Below, one piece after another: positions 1 to 11,101 of a stretch of 64,000 nt of DNA (position 1 is the stretch's first letter; every line of letters starts with the position of its first letter). The notes under the pieces were generated by a model. The model did no database searches. It worked only from the letters and a program-made list of their open reading frames with translations, and was not told where the DNA came from. The stretch is from Budorcas taxicolor. Lineage: Eukaryota > Chordata > Mammalia > Artiodactyla > Bovidae. The stretch lies in NCBI RefSeq assembly GCF_023091745.1, contig NC_068925.1, positions 5,952,001 to 6,016,000 on the forward strand. The letters are read 5' to 3'. Made by a program: the position numbers and the translations under genes.

Positions 1-889
1 CTCTTAATGCCCTGAGTGTCATCGTTTCACCGGGTAAGTGGAGCCCTGATCCCCGTTCAGGCCCTGCTTTGTTCTCTCTACTTGTTGATGCCGATCTGAA
101 CGCTGTCCTTCGACGGAGGTCAGAGCCTTGGATAGGATCCTTTCTCCTCCTCACGGGAACAGCTCCTCACTGTTGAGAAAGAGGCCTGTTCTCAGCATGA
201 GGAGGAGAATCACTTCTTTCTAATGCTCAATCTCTGCTGTTTATCTCACATCCGACTGAAAAAAAAAACAAAAATCATACCTTGGCGGTCCACCACACCT
301 CTGCTGCGGGTTCTCCTCTCTTTCTTTTGCCCCCAGGGTAGCTTTCTCTCCCCTTTTACCAAAACCCTGGCCTCTGTGGAAGAGAGGGGTGCTGCTAAGT
401 CAGTCACAGTTCGCAGACCCTCCATCAGATGTGAGTTGGTGTTTTTAAATCAGTCCAAGGAGCAGGCTATTTTGCTCCTTATTATCATTTAAAAGATGCT
501 TGTTGGGAGCCTGTCCTCAGGATGCTGAGTGAGACGCCACCAGCATTCAGCCAGGGCGTGGCTCTAGGCCGCTAGGAGGAGTCCAGGCTGGCAGTGCCCC
601 AGGCCGCATGGATAGTGAAACTGCTCTTGCTTTATTTTGTTTGTTTCTTGTTTGTGCTTTTGTTTTTGCTGGAGTGAAATTACTTAGCCTTCTAAAAAAG
701 AAAAAGAAAGAAAGCTTATAACATTATTATGCTCTTCTACAAATGTTCAGTAAGTATTTCTTTGGGATGAACCTATGTGCCCTGCAGCATCAGGGTACAA
801 AAAGAATAAAATAATTCTTATCCTAGAGGTATTCATAGGCATACAGAGAGATCATTTTTTATCTAACTGGCCAGTTGCAGCACCAGAGC

Positions 890-1163
890 TAAGCACAGGA
901 AGTAGGACTGTGGTTTTCAAACCATAGGTCATGATCTATTAGAGGAGTCATGAAGGTTTGGCTTATTTTATTTTAATGAATAAACTAGACTAGGATAGAG
1001 TAGAATGGGGAAAAAACATCAGGGTGCATTACATTAGTAAGGTTAAGTTTTATTTGGTAAAACTATTATGTTAGCGGTGTATGTGAGTGTGTGTGTGTGA
1101 CAATATAAGACATATTTCTTACTGTAAGTTGGAGGCCAAAAAGAGTTTGGTAGCCACTGAACT
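890..1163. mobile_element. Probable old hAT-type DNA transposon fragment
   Basis: The ends are roughly complementary: a left part reading like GTGGTTTTCAAACCATAG and a right part ending in TTTGGTAGCCACTGA. This is the end structure of small non-autonomous hAT (Charlie/MER-type) elements. The interior contains a short (GT)n. The family name is not certain. Confidence 0.45.
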
Positions 1164-1364
1164 AAGAACAGAGGAAGGTCTTTTGGTTTCTGCAAGCTCC
1201 CTGAGGGCAGGGACCAAGTCTCTTCTTTACCTTATTACATGCATACATAAGTACAGGGCTTCCTATGTAGCTAAGTACATAATCTGTTCATTAAAAGAAC
1301 AGAAGAAGGAGGAAGAAGATGATTTCCTAAGCCAAGATTTTTTTTTTCCTTTTTATGCCTTTCA

Positions 1365-1640
1365 GTACTGTTTTAATTGAGATCTAATTTGCATACAATG
1401 ATTGAACCTGTGTTAAATTGCAAGAATTGTGATGAATCTTACGCCCGTATAATCTGTGTCTCTATCAAGATACAGAATATTTCCATCACCTCAGAAAGTT
1501 CCCCTTTTCTCTTCCCAGTCAGTCCTCCATCCTGAGGCAACCACTGTTCTGATTTCTTTGACTATGAATTAGTTTTTGCCTGTTTCAGAACTTCACAAAG
1601 GTGGGCTTTTTATATAGTATATACTTTTAGAAAAATCCTG
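1365..1640 (-). mobile_element. Decayed L1M-type LINE fragment (3' region)
   Basis: The segment opening with an AATTGAGATCTAATTTGCATAC-like motif and passing through CATCACCTCAGAAAG and GGCAACCACTGTTCTGATTTC resembles the reverse strand of an old L1 3' region. Divergence is high. Assignment is by pattern memory only. Confidence 0.5.
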
Positions 1641-3419
1641 GCCTCAGTTGCCCAGCATGATGTTTCTGAGCTCCATCCGTGTTGTTATATGTGTCAGTAG
1701 TTGCCTGCTTTTTCTTGCTCATCTGTTGCCATAAAAATGGCCAAAAAGATACTACGGCCAGGAACCAACAGTTAGGACAGAAGTGAGTGGGGAGCCCGGT
1801 TATCCCTTGGCTCTCTGATCTTGACAGTATCCAGAACTTGCTTTGAGATGTGGGATGAATGTTGTGCCAATCCATTGCCATCTGTGTTATGGACACCATT
1901 CTGCCTCCTTCTTGGCAATGTCAAAGCTCATTGTGTGCTCAGGCATCAAGGATAAGTGAAAGAAGTGATTTTTGTGGATGCCAGTCCATTCAAGGACTAG
2001 CCCTTCACTTCTTTTCATTGTATAGTATAAGAGTTAATCTCAGATTGTAGGAATCCACTTGAAGCATTTGATACACACCAGGAAAACCTTGACTTCGGGC
2101 CAAAAAAGACATTCTGAAGTGACTTGAGATAGTCTAAGAACCGCAGGCTCCTTGGAATGTACTTTTCTCCCCCAGAAGCAGATGGATGAATGAAGAACCA
2201 GGCATTGTCCTCATGGAGTGTGGTGAGTGCTGTGCGTGGGCAGAGAATCTGTGACACCATATGCACCCACGTCGGACAGGAGGGAACCCAGCTTTCTCAA
2301 CAGGACATTTTATTAAGGGTGATTATTTCTCGCTTCTATGAGAACTTGAAGTGGGTATTACTTTTCTAGGCCTTCTCTAGATCTCTGGGTGAGACTGTCA
2401 GCTGGTGAAGGGTTAATGAACCGTCAGTTCAAGCCATCACGCATCTGGAAGGGCTATCATTAAATTCTTATAAAAATTTGATTTCCCCTGAGAGAGTTTT
2501 CATCAAACATTTATATAACCCAGAAATGGCCAGGGGAGCCCGGCATGGCCACAGAACTCCTCAGAAGCCCTGGAAAACATACTTTGTCCCCATTGTGAGC
2601 AAAATAATGTGCTGCCTCTGCTCACTGGGATTCTACAGGGGATGGGGATGAAATATTCAAATCTTGTTTACCTAGCCTTGCGAGAAATTGCTTCTTTTCT
2701 GACGCCTCAGTTTCCGGCTCTTGCCCTTTCAGATATGTGGGTAGCCAAGGCTCTGGAAAACCTATTCTGAATCTCCCTGGTTGGCTGAAGGCATAGATGT
2801 GGCAGAGGGCACACCGTGAGTCAGACCCCCACGCACTGGCACAGAGAAGCTGCAGAGCAGTTATTATAATAGAGACTGGGCTGGCCCGAGAAAGCTCTGT
2901 GTCTCCTGTAGGCCATCCAGAGTGAGCAAAACAAAAGGCTTCAGTGACCACAGCTGCCCACTTGACTAAGATCGGTATTCAGCCTGAGTGGACTGTTTCC
3001 TCAGAGGCTAGAATCTGTACTCCTGGCATCAGTCAATCAACTGGTACTTATTAAATGCCTACTATGAGCAAGGGCTAATGGTAAGGGATGCAAAGAAAGT
3101 GTAAGACACTGGCCAAGGCCTCTTTGGAGGCTGATGTGAAACGGCACATTATAGAGCGAGAGAGTGTGTCCTGTGTCACCGAAGGGCTGCAGATGAGTGT
3201 CATTCTGAGTGGAAGGTTGGTATGTGCCAGGGTTGTAGGGATGGCTGGCTTCCTGGAGGCTGAGAATTTGATTTGGATCTTGAAGACTGGGTCCAGTTCC
3301 AGCAGGTGAGAGGAGTGAGAACCATTTCAGGAAGAGAGAATGCCTGGAGCTGAAAGTCAGTGGATCTGGAGATACAGGTGGCCAGTGTTTGTTTGGTCTG
3401 CATGGTGCCAGATGTAAGT

Positions 3420-3525
3420 AAACATGTAAACATGTATTAGCTTCACAACAACCTCCGAGGTGAATGTTACCCCTCTGGGGCTCAGAGATAGTAAGTAGCT
3501 TGCTGACAGTCATACAGCTGACTTG
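3420..3525 (-). repeat. MIR-like SINE fragment
   Basis: CTTCACAACAACCTCCGAGG followed by a run resembling the complement of the MIR core and tail. It is an old, heavily diverged tRNA-derived SINE. Confidence 0.5.
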
Positions 3526-3659
3526 AGGCCTATGGTTTTCTAATACTTGACCCCAAACAATGAGTATGTCGTTGGATTAGAACAAAAGAGTCTGAAGAAG
3601 AAAACAGAGGCAGATGATGTTGGATGGCGAAACAGAAAACAAATTACACTTTGCTCTGA

Positions 3660-3805
3660 CCATTAGCTTTGCCTAACTTCACTGAGCCTCAGCTTTCTAG
3701 TCTGGAAAGTTAAAATAATACCCACCTTACTGGAATTACTATGCAGATTAAAATGCAAAATATACAGAAAGCACTTAGCACACTGGCATATAGTAAGCAC
3801 ACTTA
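3660..3805 (+). repeat. MIR SINE fragment
   Basis: The order of motifs is that of MIR: CACTGAGCCTCAGCTTTC, then AATAATACCCACCTTACTGG, then AGCACTTAGCACACTGGCAT and ATAGTAAGCACAC. Diverged mammalian-wide SINE in sense orientation. Confidence 0.65.
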
Positions 3806-5750
3806 AGAAGTGGAGGGATTTTTAAATTTCCCTACTGAGGAAAGTGGATGTTACTTTAGGGAAAAAAATGAGACCTATTATAGGTTCTTCAGCAGGGGAG
3901 TAGGTATAACAAAAGCTGTATTTTAGAACAGGAAAACAGACAGCACTATGAGATGATAAGAGTATGAATTAGGGCACAGGTAGTGAGAATGGAAAGGAGA
4001 AGGGAGTTACCAAAAACCTGTAAAGGTTATGAAGCCTGCCTCCCCTAATTCTCTCCTGCACTGAAAAGGTCCCCCCACCTCCACGTAATTGCTCAGCCCT
4101 GTGGGCATTGTTATTTCTGTTCATCATACTTACAGGCATGAAATTCATCAGCAGGAGTCTACACAGAACTAGTCAGGAAGGTTTACAGGTTCAAGGGAGG
4201 CTTGGCTAGACCAGCAGCGTCTCCCAGAGGAGAAAGGGCCCTTGGCGTGTGCAGCCTCCCAATCACCCGCTTTTGTCTAGCTTCCCTCCCCACTGAATTT
4301 AATGTCTTTCCATCCTCTGCCTCTAGTTAAGCTGTAACTGCTGTTCTTCCGCACACCCAGGCACCTGCCGGGGCCCGCTGGCACTGAATCCAGAGCCCAG
4401 CCTGACAAGCACTCTGTTGTGGAGCTTCTTGTTAAATGCTGCGAGGAAGAGGCACATCACATGCTTTTTCTTCCCCAGCAGTGGCTTGTTCCCAGTGTGG
4501 TCATGAAGAGGGGGGAAAACTGGGGGAAGAGTTAATTTGATGCCTGCTTATGGAATGAAATGGCAATCAGGCAGATGGTCTCACTCTATCCATGGAGTCT
4601 TCTCTGATATTTCATCACAAGTTCTGGATCTCAAAACTGTTTGAGCAATAGAGGGGATAATGGGTGACTGAGGAATTTGGATCTCTGGGTCCTTTGGGAG
4701 GAATGAGGAATAGAGTTACAGAATGCCATTGCTGAAGAGGGCCTCAGGGATTATATTTAGTCCAAGTATTGATATTTTCAGTCTTACTCTTTAACAGAAG
4801 AATTCTTTCTTCAAATCCGACTTTTCATAGAATCCTAATATATTGAATAGAAGAAAGGGAGAGCTGGTTTGGTTGAAACAGGGATAGGAGGCTCTAAGTC
4901 CTACTTAGTTCAGAACCGTAGAGCTCTGTGCTACAGCTTGAAAACCACTGCTAGCCAAATCTTTTCATTTCACAGTCGAGGAAATGGGTTCAGGGAGGGG
5001 GAATATTTCCAAGGTTGCTTGACTTCCTGTCCAGTGCTTTTTTTAATACTATTGTGTCTTTCATACCATTTTTTTCCCATGTTATTTCAAAAAATCAGAA
5101 TCCCTTAAATGATGTGAATTTTCCCAGTAACACTTATATTTAGAAACTTTTGGTCTCAGAAATGCTGTTGGGCCAGAGCTTTAGTGCAGAAATCCTAATC
5201 TACAACTATGGCCTGTCCTAGAATGTTGGGAGTTTGCTAGGGGTGGGGGTTGATAATGACAGGGTCAGCCCCTCTCCCCCATTTTTATTTCTCTCACTAG
5301 AATTCTCTTGCAACACCTCTTATTTCTAAGTCCTGAATGCTGAAACAGCCTGACTTGGTTGGTATGTTGTAATGAAATCACGGTAACCCTGAAGGAGTGG
5401 CAGGCTACATTTTTATTGTTGAATTTTATTACAGTGGTACCCCCGGAAGAACCTGAAAATAGAAGAAAATTCTCCCCAACTCTTTCATGTTTACTGAATA
5501 GCATGATTAAATAATTTCGTTTTGTCCCAGTGAGTCCTCTTCCTTTTGACTACCTCACAGTCCTCTAAGGGGTCCTACATGTTGAACTAGGAGTCAAGAA
5601 TGGAGAAGTATCACCCAGATCATGGAGGGCCAGCCTTCTTCTGGTAGCACAGCCAGTCTCGTCGATCAGATCTGCCCTGGGGGCCGCCCTCCCCTCTGCC
5701 AAGCCCCGCAGCTGTCCTTGGTTTGCTCACGTGCCTTCTCCGCTCCACAG

Positions 5751-5975
5751 CAGTGCTGTGATTTAGGATACCACGCCAGCCTGAACCGCGCACTGCGCAC
5801 CTTCCTCTCTGCTGAGCTGAACCTGGAACAGTCAAAGCACGAGGGTCTGGATGCCATCGAGAATGCCGTGGAAAACCTGGATGCCACCAGTGACAAGCAG
5901 CGCCTCATGGAGATGTACAACAATGTCTTCTGTCCGCCCATGAAGTTTGAGTTCCAGCCCCACATGGGGGACATG
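5751..5975 (+). CDS. SRGAP2: SRGAP2 exon 7: F-BAR segment
   Basis: 225 nt, 75 codons, phase 0 at both ends; residues 278-352 in human numbering. It reads from Gln-Cys-Cys-Asp to Gly-Asp-Met and belongs to the helical F-BAR domain that dimerises and bends membrane into protrusions. The acceptor is CTCCACAG at 5750 and the donor ATG/GTGAGC at 5976. The acceptor is a tandem NAGNAG (CAGCAG), so a form lacking the first Gln is possible. In-frame sequence is open further upstream to 5622, but the splice acceptor and the fit to the SRGAP2 protein place the start at 5751. Read-through into the intron would reach a stop at 6030. I see no frame damage. Confidence 0.97.
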
Positions 5976-8900
5976 GTGAGCCCCTCTTCCCACTCCCGCA
6001 CCCCCAGGGGGCTTGAGCTCACTTGGGTCTAGAGTTTCTGCACTCAGGCCATGGTATTCTGGGGAGGGCAAGGCTTGGGGCTGGCTTCATGCGGTGGGTG
6101 GAACCCATTCCACCCATTCAGCAGCTTCTGGGTGCCTTCTGTCCCCTAGGCTTGACCATAGACACTGGGGGTTAGAGCCCTCAGCGAGCTTATCGTTGAC
6201 TGAGTTGACAGAAATATGCATAGAGAAGGGCACCTAGAGGGACTGGCAGGATCAGAGGAGGTGAGAAACAGCCAGTGTGCTCTAAAAGCTACTAACAGTT
6301 CCATATGATGAAAGGGAAAGGGAGGTAGAGTCCTCCAGCTGCTGAGGCTGAAAGAAGTGAGGGCTGAGATGGAGCCAGATACTCAAGGTTTCTGATGGGG
6401 AGGGAGAGCTCAGCAAGCTGATGGCATGATCTTCTGTCATTTGTCAGAGTTCTGAAGGCACTTATTCTCACGGGTTCAGAAGTTTCTGATAAAAGGGGTA
6501 GTTTTACTTAGGTATTGAACAAAAAAGAATGGATACTACAGAAAGGACAAGAGCTAAGATGTCATCCCTAAGAATGGCTGTCCAGGTAGCAGTGCATGAA
6601 TGTAGGGGTCTTGTTTCTGACTTTTTACCTCTGATGGCTAAAACAAGAAGGGCCTAAATAACCTGAAGTGAGAGTAAAGAGAAGCTCTTTGGTTTTGGAA
6701 CCTCTGAATCTTGAGGTTCCACTTCTGGTGGTTGTTCATATAGATCAAAGTGAATCTTGTTCCTGGCTTAGGAGCCACCATTTGACCTTTGGATTAAATC
6801 AGAAGGAGGATATAAAAGCTTACATAACAGAAAGGCTCAATACAGATCTTCAGGCATGGGTGAACTGAGGATTAGGAATCATATCAAAAGACTCAGTTTT
6901 TCTCTCTCTGCTTCACATCCTATGTTTTGGCTCTGTTCTCAAATAGGCTTTTATCCTGTGGGGGCAAGGAAACTATATTTGCAGCCTTACCCCCCTGTAG
7001 ATTGAAATCCAACAGAAAGAACATCTGTTTCCTTGGGAATTCCTGGTGGTTCAGTGGTTAGAACTCCATGGTTTCCCTGCTGCATGCCCAGGTGTGATCC
7101 CTGCACAGTGGAGCTGAGATCCGGCAGACCACAAGCTGCGTGGTGCCGCCAGAAAAACAAATGAACCGAGTGTCTTCCCTCCCGGAAGCCCTCACGAGTC
7201 TCCCTTTGTCTCCATGGCTCTGATTGGGTGATGCGCTTATCCCTGAGCCAATCACTGTGGTTGGTATCTGCAGTCAGCTGAGGCCATACCCTGCAGCCTC
7301 AAGTCTGGGAAAGTCCCGTCCAAAGCACAAAGCCTGAGTTGTGAGTAAAAATTTCCCCCTCAGAGGACAGTCAGGCCGAAGTTACCAGAAGAAGGAAGAA
7401 GGTATGCTGGGTGGCAGAAAAACAGCCGTATCCTCTCAACAAGGGAACAGTGCTTCCATTAGGATGAGCATCCAGATGCTCTTTAGAAAACGCTGCTCCA
7501 GAATGAGAGCTGTGGCGGCGTCAGCAGTAGGCCACTGTGCAGGGTGGGATGCTTCCCTCCCAAGAGCAGAAGTGTGGGGATGGCTTCTTTCCTCCTCTCC
7601 TTGGGAAAACCAAACCGTTTCCAGTTTGTCTCCATTGCAGTGGCTCAGGAAATGTCAGCCTTGAACAGATGGGGAAGGGTGATGGCAGCGTGTGCAGCTA
7701 GAATACGGGGGTGGGGTGTCACCAAGCCCCAGGAAGCCCCATTCCTCACCTGCTCTGGCTTCTTGTCAGACTTGCCTTCCAAACCCCTTCTCCAGCTGCC
7801 ACGGAGATATCTTCCCAAGAAGCAGTGGAACTTGGGGACCAGCTGAGGGGAGTGATATTAATACTATTTTCTGGTGTCGACTGCACTGCCTGCTAAGCCC
7901 AGCAGCTTGTCTCCATAAAGGGGGATTCCAGACGCTGGGTGCTCAGGCTCCCTCCTCGCCCTGTCAGAGCCTCATTCCCATACTCCGGAGCACAGCTGGA
8001 ATGCATTACCTTGCACCCCGGTAGAGGACCATGCCAAAGCATGCATCAGCAGCCCTGCTGCTTCTTAAAGAAACAAGTGTAGAGATGGTTTTCCCTCCAT
8101 AATTCCCGCCTGCTAGATTGAAGTTACTTTAAAAATTGATAGTTCAGTCTTCTGCCTAGGCCCTCCCTTTGTATGATGCTAGCTGATCAGTGGCTGAGCC
8201 AGGCAGGGGCCAGGGCGAATCCTATATCATGCAAAGGTTTTGCGTTCCAGCTTCGCCTTCATGTGAGTGGAGAAGAAAAAGCGATGAGAGGCCAGTCTTT
8301 CTTGGACCCTGCAGCCATCTATCCCCAGTCAGTGAGGGCTGTGTGTAGACTGTGGAGGCGAGGAGAGGGAGCTGCCTGGAAGTCCTTGAACTAGGGCCAA
8401 AGTTCGGGTGGCATTCGGACCGGAAGCCCTGAAGTTGGCCAAGGCCCCACACTGATTGGCGTTCTGGGGCACTCAGCACAGGGACTGACGCCAAGCACTC
8501 TCCGATGTACTAGGAGGAGGCGCTTGGCTCTACCCTCGGCGCCCCCAGAGGCTCGTGGGGCTCTGGATGCCTGACCGGTGACATCAGGGAGCCAGAGAGT
8601 TTCACTATTGGCACCATCCCATCCTGGCCACCGAGCTTTCTCCATTGTGTCTGCTTATCCAAGAGCCAGGATGAAGTCAGCTCTCTTCAGATCTGAGAGC
8701 TGGCTCAGGCCAGCCTCTCAGCTGGGGGAGGAGGTCAAGTCAGTTGAGAGCTTAAAAGCCAATGGAGGAAAAGGTCAGGTCCCAGCCCCCTCCATCTGAA
8801 GAGAGGTTTTGTCTTTTCAAGCAAGAGAATGGTCTGTGGGCTTGGGAATGTGCCCGCTCGTCGCTGGGGAAGGAGGAGGCTGGTTCTATCCAGATGTCTC

Positions 8901-9790
8901 TCCTCAAACGAGAGGCTGAAGGACACGTGGTGGCAAGGTGACAGGAGCTGCCTGCACGTGGTCCTGCCTCGCAGCCTGCCAGCCTTCTGTTCCTCATCTG
9001 TCATGCTGGGGACGGTGGGTGACCTCAGGCCCACGCCATCGCCACGGCCCCACCAGGAGACAGTGGCTCAGCCATCCCCTCACTCAGGGTGAAGCTTATT
9101 GACAGCAGTCCTTGGAGGAAAGACAGACTTTTCTCCCACAGAGATCTGGTGACGACCTGGGGTGAAATGATGGCTTCTTGAAAATGCCAAGTTCCACAGG
9201 ATTCCATGCCCTCTGCGGCCCTCTAGCAGCGCCCATGGACTTGCTCCTGGCCTCACACTTTCTCTCATTGAGTCAGAGCTCTCATGCGCGGCCCAGATTT
9301 ATAAACACACGCTGGCTTCCAGCAGCGGCACGTTAGCCTCCTGACCCACTTCTCTCTGGCTCTCACTCTGGTGCCCAGCGGGGAACGAAGGTGGGGCCGG
9401 AGAGATGGCCACTTGGACCTCTGGCAGGAAACCCTCCCTGTGCCAAAGCTTGTGCGCCTGGAGCCAGCGCTGCCTGAAGCCCTCTTCTCTGCCCCGACTC
9501 CGGCTTCCTGGGAGCCGCCAGCCCTTTATAGACCTGCCTCTGCCAAGCACCAGGCTGGAGGTGGGCTCCAAAGAGAGAGAGAGAGACCTTTTCAAACAGG
9601 TTCTATCCCTCCTCCTTTTCTTGTGCTATTTGGTCCTAGCAGAGGTCTGCACACTTTGGCTTTGGATTTTGTTTTCACCTAGAAATTATGAGCTTTGCAG
9701 CTTGACTATAAGTTGTTTTATTAACAGTAACGGGCCTCTGACAAAAGATCTGTGTCCTCTCCCTGACCTGGTGTTGCTTTCTTTTGGCAG
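5976..9790 (+). other. SRGAP2: Intron 7 of SRGAP2
   Basis: 3815 nt with GT...AG ends. It contains a CHR-type SINE at 7034-7161. The remainder is mostly single-copy, with a moderately GC-rich stretch from about 8400 to 9560 and a short (GA)n near 9574-9586. Several open frames of 100-156 codons lie here, but none has a recognisable domain or splice support. Confidence 0.85.
7034..7161 (+). mobile_element. CHR-type tRNA-derived SINE
   Basis: Starts GGGAATTCCTGGTGGTTCAG, carries GGTGTGATCCCTG (a tRNA B-box-like motif) and ends with a GCCAGAAAAACAAA tail. This is the typical structure of cetartiodactyl tRNA-derived SINEs. Confidence 0.8.
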
Positions 9791-9892
9791 GCATCCCAGC
9801 TCTGTGCCCAGCAGCCCGTCCAGAGTGAGCTGGTACAGAGATGCCAACAACTGCAGTCTCGCTTATCCACCCTGAAGATCGAGAATGAAGAG
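9791..9892 (+). CDS. SRGAP2: SRGAP2 exon 8: F-BAR helix
   Basis: 102 nt, 34 codons, phase 0 at both ends; residues 353-386. It reads from Ala-Ser-Gln-Leu to Ile-Glu-Asn-Glu-Glu. The composition is Gln/Glu/Leu-rich, as expected for the long coiled helix of the extended F-BAR domain. Acceptor TTTGGCAG at 9790, donor GAG/GTGAGT at 9893. Because both ends are phase 0, skipping would preserve frame but delete 34 residues of the dimer helix. The match to SRGAP2 is exact in the residues I remember. Confidence 0.97.
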
Positions 9893-10903
9893 GTGAGTTT
9901 CCTGCTCAGGAGATTCACAGCCACCCTCTGAGTTTCCCTGTCAAACCTCTTGCCGTTCCCCATGCGGGAGCAGGTGGAAGGAGCATGCAGGGAATGTCCG
10001 GGCTGCCGCAAACATTTCCTAGCCAAATGTAGGCTTGGATTTTCCCCTTCTGCTACATCCTGCCCTTGAACTCCAGGAAGTGGCTCTTGCATTGCCAAAG
10101 GTTGAGCTCTATTTTGAGCCTTGTGCAAAATGCTTTTTTCCCTGCCTTTACACATTGAATCAAAATGGCACTTGGCAGCTGTGTGAACAATATTGTATCT
10201 CTGAAACCACCCCCTCCTGCCTGGCTTTTTCCAGCATTTTCAAACAAACAGAGGCCTTTGACTTTGACACTTCAAACATCTCCATCCTCTTAGAAAAAGG
10301 CAACTTTCTTCTTCTGGGCCCAGCGTATTTGCTTTCAACAACTAGTTCAAAAGGCCAGTGCAATCAATTATCAGCTCCTTATTCTTTTGAGCTCTTGTGA
10401 CTTCTTACCTGGAATCTCAGTTAAGTCTTACTTTCCCCGGTAAGATCAGGGAAGCCTGGGGATGGGTCACTTGGTTTGCAAATGGGGAGACAAGTTCATT
10501 ATTTGTTGAAGGTCAGGAAACAGAACCTGGAGCACTGTGGGACTAGGCCCATCATGCATTTTTAACCTGCTCTTTATATGATGGGGTTGGTTTCGATCTG
10601 TTTCATTCTCTCTCCCTTAGCATGTCCAGTATAGCCAAGAGCTAATCTTAAATTTAAAAACTAAACATTAAATAGCCAGACCAAGCAGGCAGTGTGAGGG
10701 AGGTCGTGGGTTTTAGGTCCTTACTGAAGAGAAGAGGGTCCCTGTGATGTTTATAACTCGCTTAGCACTGTTCAGTAGGAAGCAGCGCTGCAAGCCCGCT
10801 CACACCCCTTCCCTCCTGCCTCAGCTCACTTCTCCAAGCTTCTCCATCACCTACAACTTTGCAGCCCACCCCTCATGCATTATGTTGGCCCTTATCATGA
10901 CAG
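9893..10903 (+). other. SRGAP2: Intron 8 of SRGAP2
   Basis: 1011 nt. No interspersed repeat I can name. The 3' end is unusual: the pyrimidine tract is weak and the acceptor runs directly into a donor-like sequence (see findings). Confidence 0.9.
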
Positions 10904-11101
10904 GTAAAGAAGACAATGGAGGCCACTCTGCAGACCATCCAGGACATTGTGACTGTCGAGGATTTCGACGTGTCTGATTGCTTCCAGTACAGCAACTCTA
11001 TGGAATCCGTCAAGTCCACAGTCTCAGAAACCTTCATGAGCAAACCCAGCATCGCCAAGAGGAGAGCCAACCAGCAGGAGACAGAGCAGTTCTACTTCAC
11101 G
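10904..11101 (+). CDS. SRGAP2: SRGAP2 exon 9: distal F-BAR
   Basis: 198 nt, 66 codons, phase 0 at both ends; residues 387-452. It reads from Val-Lys-Lys-Thr-Met to Phe-Tyr-Phe-Thr. The acceptor is GACAG at 10903 and the donor ACG/GTGAGG at 11102. This is the last exon shared with the human-specific partial duplicates (SRGAP2B/C), whose truncated protein is known to keep 452 residues plus a short intron-encoded tail. Here the frame stays open for 85 codons into the intron, to 11356, before a stop. Residues 453-501 from the next exons are needed to complete the extended F-BAR fold. Confidence 0.97.

Larger units (their letters stand above)
1..5750 (+). other. SRGAP2: Intron 6 of SRGAP2 (3' part)
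   Basis: No exon was found here: the residues expected just before exon 7 (the stretch ending in Leu-Ile-Asp) are not encoded next to any donor site. Contents are decayed repeats: a hAT-like fragment near 890-1160, an old L1 fragment at about 1365-1640, and MIR-like pieces near 3420-3520 and 3660-3805. The rest (1-880, 1650-3030, 3810-5750) shows nothing I can name. Confidence 0.85.

Noticed and set aside
1..45. Possible exon end at base 34 (CACCGG/GTAAGTGG)
   Set aside because: A good donor sequence, but the preceding residues in no frame match the SRGAP2 sequence expected before exon 7, and there is no upstream context to judge.
7034..7161. Possible tRNA gene (B-box-like motif)
   Set aside because: The B-box belongs to a tRNA-derived SINE; there is no cloverleaf or anticodon arm. 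The same applies to the other CHR and Bov-tA copies.
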